Shown here piece by piece: positions 32,442-40,500 of a stretch of DNA of 44,904 nucleotides. Position 1 is the stretch's first letter; every line of letters begins with the position of its first letter. A program made the translations under genes and the position numbers. The stretch spans positions 1 to 44,904 of the forward strand of contig CAZSFD010000040.1 of the NCBI GenBank assembly GCA_964606085.1. The letters are read 5' to 3'. Source of the stretch: CAIQJJ01 sp964606085. GTDB lineage: Bacteria > Chloroflexota > Anaerolineae > Anaerolineales > UBA4823. Below the pieces are notes generated by a model. It was not told where the DNA came from. It ran no database searches and saw only the letters and a program-made list of their open reading frames with translations.

Positions 32442-35400
32442 TTAATCGCGGCTGAGCCAAACCCGCAGTAAAGAAAACAACCTATCGGGGTCAATCGGCT
32501 TGGACAGGTAGTCGTTGGCCCCAGCTTCGAGGCACTTCTCGCGGTCGCCCTTCATCGCTTTGGCGGTCAGGGCGATGATCGGCAGCCTGGCGAAACGCGG
32601 TTGCTGGCGCAGGGCCTTGATGAACTCGTAGCCATCCATGCCGGGCATCATGATGTCGGTCAGGATCAACTGCACTTCGAGTGTTTCGAGCTTTTCGAGC
32701 GCCTTCGTGGCGCTGTTGGCGATGTGCATCTTCACGCCGCGCTCGTTGAGCAGGCGGGAGAGGGCGAAGGCATTGCGGGCGTCATCATCTACGATCAGGA
32801 TTTGCTTGCCCTGCAGTACGGCTTCGCGGCTGTGCAGCTTGCGGATGGTGCGCTGCTGGTCTTCGGGCAGGTCGGCCACCACGCGATGCAGGAACAGGGC
32901 GGTTTCATCGAGCAGGCGTTCGGGCGATTTGACGCCCTTGACGATCACGCTTTCGGCGTACTTGAGCAGTTCGGCATTTTCTTCGGGCGAGAGTTCCTTG
33001 CCGGTGTAGACGATGACGGGGCATTTGGGCAGGGATTCGTCGCTATCGAGGCGGTTGAGCAGTTCGAAGCCGGAGACATCGGGCAGCGAGAGATCGAGGA
33101 TCATGCAGTCGAAGGGCCGGGCAGCCAGGGCTTGCAGGGCAGCCTGGCCGGTGGCGGCTTCGCTGATGGTGATGTCGGAGCCTTCGAGCAGCTTGCGCAC
33201 GCTCAGGCGCAAGGCGGCATCATCTTCGACCAGCAGCAGCGAGCGGATTTTGCTGGAGATGAAGGCTTCGATGCGGCCGAACGCCCCTTCGAGCGCCTTC
33301 TGGCTGACCGGCTTGGTGAGGAAGCCCATTGCGCCGCGCTGGTAGGCCGAAACGTCTTCATCATCCACCGACATGATGTGGACGGGGATGTGGCGCAGGT
33401 CGGGGTCATCTTTGAGCGCATCGAGGACGTTCCAGCCGCTCATGCCGGGCAGTTTCAAATCGAGGATGATGGCTGCCGGGCCGTGGGCCTTTGCCAGGGC
33501 CAGGGCGCTCTCGCCATCACCGGCCACCAGGCACTTGAAGTGCTTCTTGCGGCCATAATCGCGCACGATCTTGGCGAACTTGGGGTCATCTTCGACGATG
33601 AGCAGGATGCGGTCAGCGGGGGTGAGGCTGTCGCGGTCGTCGGGGATGGGGGATGGGGTGAGAGGGTGAAGGGGTGACGGGGTGAGAGGGTGAGTGGGTG
33701 ATTGCGAACTTCGTTCATTGGTGACAAGGTGAGAAGATGAAGGGGTGACTGTCACCTGGTCACTTGTCACCTGGTCACCTTCGTTCTTCAACGGCAAATA
33801 GATCGTAAACGTACTGCCCTTGCCGGGTTCACTGCTGAGGGCCACCTGTCCGCCCAGGCGATGGGTCATCTCGCGGGTGATGGTGAGGCCGAGGCCGGTG
33901 CCGCCATATTGGCGGGATGTGCTGCCATCGGCCTGGGTGAAGGCCTCGAAGACCACCTTTTGCTGTTCAGGGGTCATGCCAATGCCGGTGTCGGTGACGG
34001 ATACGGTGCAGAATTGAGCCGGGTCGAAGCCAGAGCCAGGAGCGGCGCGTTGAACGGTGAGGGAGACGCTGCCCTGTTCGGTGAACTTGAAGGCGTTGGA
34101 AAGCAGGTTCTTGACCACTTGCGCCAATCGCTGCTCATCGGTGACGATGCCGGGAGGCAGGTCTTCGGCCACGGATGTGACGAACGCCAGCCCTTTGCGT
34201 TGGGCCACCGGGCCGAACTGGTCGTTCATCCGGTTGAGGAGGTAGCTCCACGGCATGGGGGCGAAGCGGAATTCCATCTTGCCGGCTTCGACTTTTGCCA
34301 GGTCGAGAATTTCGTTGATCAGGTTGAGCAGGTCGGTGCCGCCGGAGTGGATCACCTGGGCCGATTCGACCTGGTCGGGGGTGAGGTTGCCTTCGTCGTT
34401 TTTAGCGAGCATCCCGGCCAGGATGAGCATCGAGTTGAGCGGGGTGCGCAGTTCGTGGCTCATGTTGGCGAGGAACTCGGATTTGTATTTGGAGGCCAGG
34501 GCCAGTTCTTCGGCTTTGCGCTCCAGTTCGCGGTTCTGGGCATCCACCTTTGCTTGCTGCTGCTGGAGGATGTGGGCTTTTTCTTCGAGTTCGGCGTTGG
34601 CGGCTTCGAGGGCGGCCTGGTTTTGCTTGAGGCGGGCTTCGGAGCTGCGCAGGCTTTCGGTTTGGGCTTCGAGTTCTTCGTTGGTGGCGCGCAGTTCTTC
34701 TTCTTGCGCTTGCAGTTCTTCGGCTTGCTGGCGCGTTTGGGCAAGAAGCTCATTCACGCGCACCCGCGATAGGGCTGTCATGAAAGCAATCGCGATGCTT
34801 TCCATCACTTTATCGAGAAATTCTGCCTGGGCGGTACTCAGTTCGCTGAGTGTGCCAATTTCCAGGACGCCGATCGGTTCCTGGTCATACACGAAAGGCG
34901 CGATGATGAAGTGCCGGGGGGTGATGTTGATGGCGCTGGAGATTTTCCCGGCTGCCTCCGCAGGAACGTGCAGGGTGATCACCTTTTTGCTTTTGGCGGC
35001 CTGGCCGATTAGTTTTTCTCCGATGCGCAGTTCATTGACCAGGTCATCGTTATCGTAGGCGTACGTTCCCTGTAGTTTGAGACGTTCTCCATCCAAGATG
35101 TAAAGCAGCCCTTGTTGGGCGTTGAGATATTCGCACAATTGTTGGATGATGTTATTAGCCAGGGTGGGAATATCTTGTTCGCCGCGCATGCATACGTTAA
35201 GCTGCGCCTGGCCAACGGTCTGCCAAATTTGGGCAGCCAGTAGTGCGTTGGCGGCCTGGGCTTTCTCTTGTTCGGCCTCGGCCCGCTGCTGGGCCTTTTC
35301 AGCCTCGCCCCTGGCTGTTTCGGCCTTCTCGCGGGCCTTTTCGGCTTCGGCGCGCTCGGCTTCAGCAGCGCGTTTGGCAAGCACCAGATCGGTAATGTCG

Positions 35401-37490
35401 CGTGAGATGCCAAAGGTGCCAACGATGCGGCCTTTTTCGTCGCGCAGGGGCATTTTCGTGGTAGATGCCCATTGGTTGACGCCATCTTCCTCTTCCAGGC
35501 TCAAGATCGGCTGCCCATTGCGGATGATTTCCTGCTCTTGTTCCAGCTTCTTGCGCGCCTGATCGCCTGGGTAGAAATCTTCATCCGTTTTGCCAATGAG
35601 TTGGGCAGGGTCGCTCACGCCCATTTTCTTCAGCAGCGCCTGGTTAACCTGGGTAAAGCGGCTTTGGGTGTCTTTGAAGTAAATTCGGTCAGGCACATTC
35701 GCCATGAACGTATCAAGGATGTACTGCTGGCGGGCGAGGGCATCAGAGCGCTCTTGAACGCGCTGCACCAGGTGGCCTGCTTGTAAGGCGCTGCTGATCT
35801 CGCCGCGCAAGGTTTCGTAGATACTGCCTTGATGGGGGCCAATCTCTAACAGGGCAAAACCAAGCTGCTCCTCGCGGAAGTACAGCGGCTCAACGATCAT
35901 GGAAAAGGAACGGTCGGGCCAGATTTCTGGCGGAACCAATTGTAAAGATGGAAAAACCTGCTTCTCATCAGGTAATTCAAAACGTTTTGAGTCACTTGCC
36001 AGAGCCAGATACAAGCGAGCGGCATCGGTGGGCCTTTGTGGGTTTTCGTAGAGCGACAGATAACAGGATGGAATGCCCAATTGCGGTATTTCGCGCGCCA
36101 GGGTGTCCATCACTTCTGTGATATTAAACGTGGTAATCAATGACTCTTGAAGCCCATTTAACAGGCGCATTTGCCGTTCGAGTTGGGTGATCTGGCTGCG
36201 CTGGCTTTGCTGGGCCGCTTCGCTGATCATAATTTGGGCGGTCACCCAAAGGTCTTCTGCCAACAAGATTTGATCTTGCGCCAAGTGGGGCAGCATCGCG
36301 CTTCGCATGGCCGATAACGCCATGCTCCATGCCGCAATGGAACGTTCGGTTTTGACTACCTGGCGCAAGATTTCATCCAGGGTGGTCAGAAAGTGGGTGT
36401 GCTTGCCGATCTGCAAATCATCCTGGAAAGCCTCTATGATCTCGCCCAGCCAGGCCTGCTCGTTAGCCTGAATCTCCTGTCCGAGGGCGCTCTGCATGGC
36501 CGTCAAAACGGCCTGCGTGGGCGAGTTTTTGCGCCTGCCCGTTTGCTTCTGCAACCGCTGAATTGGCCCGGTGATGGCCTGCGCGACTGCCGGGTTGGCA
36601 CATCCGCAGGATTGGCGTATCACCAGTTTGGTGGGAAGCGTCACCTGATGGGAAGTTTCTTTTCCATCCAGCATAGCCAACATCATCTCTACAGCCTGCT
36701 GCCCGATTTCGTAGAGGGGCTGGCGAACGGTGGTCAGCGGCGGCGAAGCGTAACGAGCATTTTCATCATCATCATCAAACCCGATAATCGCCATATCGTA
36801 GGGGACGCGTAGTTGGCGCGCTTGCAGGGCATTGAGTACGCCAAAGGCCATCAAATCATTGGCCGTGACAATGGCCTGGCAATTGGCATTCTGCTGATCG
36901 AGCAAAATCGAAACGGCCGCCTCGCCCGATTCGGGCATAAAAGTGCCTGTGGCTACCAGGGCCGGATCGAATGGCAGGTCGTGCCTGGCAAGCGCATCTT
37001 GATAGGCTTGAAAACGAGCGTCGGCTTCTTCGTGGCCGTGCGGCCCGCGCACAAAAGCAATTCGGCGATAGCCGTGTTCTTCGATCAAATGAGCGACGGC
37101 CGCATACATGCCCGCATAGTTATCCACCAGAATCGCCGGCTGTTCCCCCATTTCCAATCCAATGCTGATGGCAGGTGTTTGTTGGTAACGATTGAAGATT
37201 TTGTCAATCAACTCCTGGCGGCTGACAAAGGTACCCAGAAAATTCGACATAACAAGCAGGCCGTCTACGTTTTGCGGTCCAACCAGATCGTACAGCACAT
37301 TGCTTTGCATGTGACCGCCATCCGCACCCCGCAAAACGCCGGCAGGAAAACAGAGCAGTTGGGCATCGTTTTTGCGAATGGTATCGGTAATGCCCCACAA
37401 CAACTGCGTGACAGTACTGGAGGTCAGGTCGTTGGATAGCAGACCCAGCGTAGCGCGTTTTTTGAGCGAAAGATTTTTGATGGTTGGCAT
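32442..37490 (-). CDS. LacI-type sensor / PAS / GAF hybrid histidine kinase with three receivers
   Basis: A 1682-aa cytoplasmic kinase. About 10-300 is a LacI/GalR-type periplasmic-binding domain without the HTH (RATLGLLSNDLTSS, IAFVRGPHGHEEADARFQAY, IIGFDDDDENARYASPPLTTV, VIRQSCGC). A helical/GAF-like stretch follows to 600, PAS at 610-720 (DRIYFKDTQSRFTQVN), a long coiled coil, GAF at 800-930, a coiled coil, HisKA with NMSHELRTPL (His1012) and HATPase (LLSNAFKFTEQG, DTGIGM, GGTGLGLTI). Three receivers have Asp1344, Asp1466 and Asp1612. The REC2 block KGVKSPERL lacks the usual KP. ATG 37490 is preferred over a TTG two codons earlier. It lies 18 nt after the paralogous kinase. Positions 32596-34724 appear identical to that paralogue. 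Confidence 0.88.
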   Translation of the reverse strand: MPTIKNLSLKKRATLGLLSNDLTSSTVTQLLWGITDTIRKNDAQLLCFPAGVLRGADGGHMQSNVLYDLVGPQNVDGLLVMSNFLGTFVSRQELIDKIFNRYQQTPAISIGLEMGEQPAILVDNYAGMYAAVAHLIEEHGYRRIAFVRGPHGHEEADARFQAYQDALARHDLPFDPALVATGTFMPESGEAAVSILLDQQNANCQAIVTANDLMAFGVLNALQARQLRVPYDMAIIGFDDDDENARYASPPLTTVRQPLYEIGQQAVEMMLAMLDGKETSHQVTLPTKLVIRQSCGCANPAVAQAITGPIQRLQKQTGRRKNSPTQAVLTAMQSALGQEIQANEQAWLGEIIEAFQDDLQIGKHTHFLTTLDEILRQVVKTERSIAAWSMALSAMRSAMLPHLAQDQILLAEDLWVTAQIMISEAAQQSQRSQITQLERQMRLLNGLQESLITTFNITEVMDTLAREIPQLGIPSCYLSLYENPQRPTDAARLYLALASDSKRFELPDEKQVFPSLQLVPPEIWPDRSFSMIVEPLYFREEQLGFALLEIGPHQGSIYETLRGEISSALQAGHLVQRVQERSDALARQQYILDTFMANVPDRIYFKDTQSRFTQVNQALLKKMGVSDPAQLIGKTDEDFYPGDQARKKLEQEQEIIRNGQPILSLEEEDGVNQWASTTKMPLRDEKGRIVGTFGISRDITDLVLAKRAAEAERAEAEKAREKAETARGEAEKAQQRAEAEQEKAQAANALLAAQIWQTVGQAQLNVCMRGEQDIPTLANNIIQQLCEYLNAQQGLLYILDGERLKLQGTYAYDNDDLVNELRIGEKLIGQAAKSKKVITLHVPAEAAGKISSAINITPRHFIIAPFVYDQEPIGVLEIGTLSELSTAQAEFLDKVMESIAIAFMTALSRVRVNELLAQTRQQAEELQAQEEELRATNEELEAQTESLRSSEARLKQNQAALEAANAELEEKAHILQQQQAKVDAQNRELERKAEELALASKYKSEFLANMSHELRTPLNSMLILAGMLAKNDEGNLTPDQVESAQVIHSGGTDLLNLINEILDLAKVEAGKMEFRFAPMPWSYLLNRMNDQFGPVAQRKGLAFVTSVAEDLPPGIVTDEQRLAQVVKNLLSNAFKFTEQGSVSLTVQRAAPGSGFDPAQFCTVSVTDTGIGMTPEQQKVVFEAFTQADGSTSRQYGGTGLGLTITREMTHRLGGQVALSSEPGKGSTFTIYLPLKNEGDQVTSDQVTVTPSSSHLVTNERSSQSPTHPLTPSPLHPLTPSPIPDDRDSLTPADRILLIVEDDPKFAKIVRDYGRKKHFKCLVAGDGESALALAKAHGPAAIILDLKLPGMSGWNVLDALKDDPDLRHIPVHIMSVDDEDVSAYQRGAMGFLTKPVSQKALEGAFGRIEAFISSKIRSLLLVEDDAALRLSVRKLLEGSDITISEAATGQAALQALAARPFDCMILDLSLPDVSGFELLNRLDSDESLPKCPVIVYTGKELSPEENAELLKYAESVIVKGVKSPERLLDETALFLHRVVADLPEDQQRTIRKLHSREAVLQGKQILIVDDDARNAFALSRLLNERGVKMHIANSATKALEKLETLEVQLILTDIMMPGMDGYEFIKALRQQPRFARLPIIALTAKAMKGDREKCLEAGANDYLSKPIDPDRLFSLLRVWLSRD
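32596..34724 (-). repeat. 2129-bp direct repeat, copy 1
   Basis: Identical, as far as can be read, to 37663-39791 (offset 5067). It encodes coiled coil, HisKA, HATPase and all receivers of this kinase. Translations agree in all frames inspected, which implies nucleotide identity. The flanks diverge abruptly after 34724. On the other side, 11 differences occur in about 150 bp down to the stop codon. Confidence 0.9.
33640..33790 (-). repeat. Low-complexity linker DNA (GGGTGA/GGTGAC repeats) inside kinase gene, copy 1
   Basis: On the plus strand this runs as repeated GGGTGA-type units followed by GGTGAC/GTCACC units. On the coding strand it gives a Ser/Thr/Pro/His-rich linker (HPLTPSPLHPLTPSP) between the HATPase and the first receiver. 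Such units are more typical of intergenic DNA. Confidence 0.7.
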
Positions 37491-37508
37491 ATTCAAATTC
37501 GTTTCTGG

Positions 37509-40500
37509 TTAATCGCGGCTTAACCACACTCGCAGTAAAGAAAACAACCTATCGGGGTCAATCGGCTTGGAAAGATAATCGTTGGCCCCCGCCTCGAGGC
37601 ACTTCTCTCGGTCGCCCTTCATCGCTTTGGCGGTCAGGGCGATGATCGGCAGCCTGGCGAAGCGCGGTTGCTGGCGCAGGGCCTTGATGAACTCGTAGCC
37701 ATCCATGCCGGGCATCATGATGTCGGTCAGGATCAACTGCACTTCGAGTGTTTCGAGCTTTTCGAGCGCCTTCGTGGCGCTGTTGGCGATGTGCATCTTC
37801 ACGCCGCGCTCGTTGAGCAGGCGGGAGAGGGCGAAGGCATTGCGGGCGTCATCATCTACGATCAGGATTTGCTTGCCCTGCAGTACGGCTTCGCGGCTGT
37901 GCAGCTTGCGGATGGTGCGCTGCTGGTCTTCGGGCAGGTCGGCCACCACGCGATGCAGGAACAGGGCGGTTTCATCGAGCAGGCGTTCGGGCGATTTGAC
38001 GCCCTTGACGATCACGCTTTCGGCGTACTTGAGCAGTTCGGCATTTTCTTCGGGCGAGAGTTCCTTGCCGGTGTAGACGATGACGGGGCATTTGGGCAGG
38101 GATTCGTCGCTATCGAGGCGGTTGAGCAGTTCGAAGCCGGAGACATCGGGCAGCGAGAGATCGAGGATCATGCAGTCGAAGGGCCGGGCAGCCAGGGCTT
38201 GCAGGGCAGCCTGGCCGGTGGCGGCTTCGCTGATGGTGATGTCGGAGCCTTCGAGCAGCTTGCGCACGCTCAGGCGCAAGGCGGCATCATCTTCGACCAG
38301 CAGCAGCGAGCGGATTTTGCTGGAGATGAAGGCTTCGATGCGGCCGAACGCCCCTTCGAGCGCCTTCTGGCTGACCGGCTTGGTGAGGAAGCCCATTGCG
38401 CCGCGCTGGTAGGCCGAAACGTCTTCATCATCCACCGACATGATGTGGACGGGGATGTGGCGCAGGTCGGGGTCATCTTTGAGCGCATCGAGGACGTTCC
38501 AGCCGCTCATGCCGGGCAGTTTCAAATCGAGGATGATGGCTGCCGGGCCGTGGGCCTTTGCCAGGGCCAGGGCGCTCTCGCCATCACCGGCCACCAGGCA
38601 CTTGAAGTGCTTCTTGCGGCCATAATCGCGCACGATCTTGGCGAACTTGGGGTCATCTTCGACGATGAGCAGGATGCGGTCAGCGGGGGTGAGGCTGTCG
38701 CGGTCGTCGGGGATGGGGGATGGGGTGAGAGGGTGAAGGGGTGACGGGGTGAGAGGGTGAGTGGGTGATTGCGAACTTCGTTCATTGGTGACAAGGTGAG
38801 AAGATGAAGGGGTGACTGTCACCTGGTCACTTGTCACCTGGTCACCTTCGTTCTTCAACGGCAAATAGATCGTAAACGTACTGCCCTTGCCGGGTTCACT
38901 GCTGAGGGCCACCTGTCCGCCCAGGCGATGGGTCATCTCGCGGGTGATGGTGAGGCCGAGGCCGGTGCCGCCATATTGGCGGGATGTGCTGCCATCGGCC
39001 TGGGTGAAGGCCTCGAAGACCACCTTTTGCTGTTCAGGGGTCATGCCAATGCCGGTGTCGGTGACGGATACGGTGCAGAATTGAGCCGGGTCGAAGCCAG
39101 AGCCAGGAGCGGCGCGTTGAACGGTGAGGGAGACGCTGCCCTGTTCGGTGAACTTGAAGGCGTTGGAAAGCAGGTTCTTGACCACTTGCGCCAATCGCTG
39201 CTCATCGGTGACGATGCCGGGAGGCAGGTCTTCGGCCACGGATGTGACGAACGCCAGCCCTTTGCGTTGGGCCACCGGGCCGAACTGGTCGTTCATCCGG
39301 TTGAGGAGGTAGCTCCACGGCATGGGGGCGAAGCGGAATTCCATCTTGCCGGCTTCGACTTTTGCCAGGTCGAGAATTTCGTTGATCAGGTTGAGCAGGT
39401 CGGTGCCGCCGGAGTGGATCACCTGGGCCGATTCGACCTGGTCGGGGGTGAGGTTGCCTTCGTCGTTTTTAGCGAGCATCCCGGCCAGGATGAGCATCGA
39501 GTTGAGCGGGGTGCGCAGTTCGTGGCTCATGTTGGCGAGGAACTCGGATTTGTATTTGGAGGCCAGGGCCAGTTCTTCGGCTTTGCGCTCCAGTTCGCGG
39601 TTCTGGGCATCCACCTTTGCTTGCTGCTGCTGGAGGATGTGGGCTTTTTCTTCGAGTTCGGCGTTGGCGGCTTCGAGGGCGGCCTGGTTTTGCTTGAGGC
39701 GGGCTTCGGAGCTGCGCAGGCTTTCGGTTTGGGCTTCGAGTTCTTCGTTGGTGGCGCGCAGTTCTTCTTCTTGCGCTTGCAGTTCTTCGGCCTGGGAGCG
39801 GGTCTGGGTGAGTAGTTCGTTGACCTTGCGTCGGGCCTGGGCCGTCAGGAAGGCGATGGCCACGCTTTCCAGCGCTTTACCGAGGAATTCCACTTCGGCA
39901 GGGGCAAATTCATCCAGCGAACCCAGTTCGATCACCCCCACGGTTTCAGCATCGAAAACAAATGGCGCAAAGAGAACATGCTGCGGCGGCAGTTCGCCCA
40001 ACGACGAGGTGAGAATGGACAGGTATTTTTCTGGCAATTTCAAGGTGATGCTGCGCTGCCGCAAGGCGGCCTCGCCCACCATGCCTTCGCCCATTTCAAA
40101 TTCGCGCACCAGGTTTTTACGCTGGTAGGCGCAGGTGCCGGCCAATTTGAGCTTGTTATCGTCGCGCACATACAGCGCCCCGGTCGGCACATTCAGGTAT
40201 TCGCAAAGTTGTTGAATGACATTGCGCCCCAAGGTGGCGATATCCTGCTCGCCGCGCATCTTTTCGTTGAGCAGCGCCTGGCCCTGGGTTTGCCACATTT
40301 GCGCGGCCAGGTTGCGGTTGGCAATCTCGCTCTCCTGGCGGGCCTGTTCGGCGGCGCGTTTTTCGATTTCAGCTTCGTTGCGGGCTTGTTCGGCAATGCT
40401 GCGGGCGCGCTCCAACTCATGGGCGCGCTGTTGGGCCTGTTCGTAGAGATCGGCGTTGGCGATGGCGTTGGCGAGTTGATCGGCCATGGTTTGCAAGACG

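Noticed and set aside
32601..33677. Long plus-strand open frame of 358 codons inside the kinase receivers (and its copy at 37668-38744)
   Set aside because: It is antisense to well-supported receiver domains, has no recognisable domain, and appears twice only because the DNA is duplicated.
33653..33720. Possible CRISPR-like or G-quadruplex array of GGGTGA units
   Set aside because: Units are short, irregular and in coding frame, with no spacers; G-runs are mostly shorter than needed for a convincing quadruplex.
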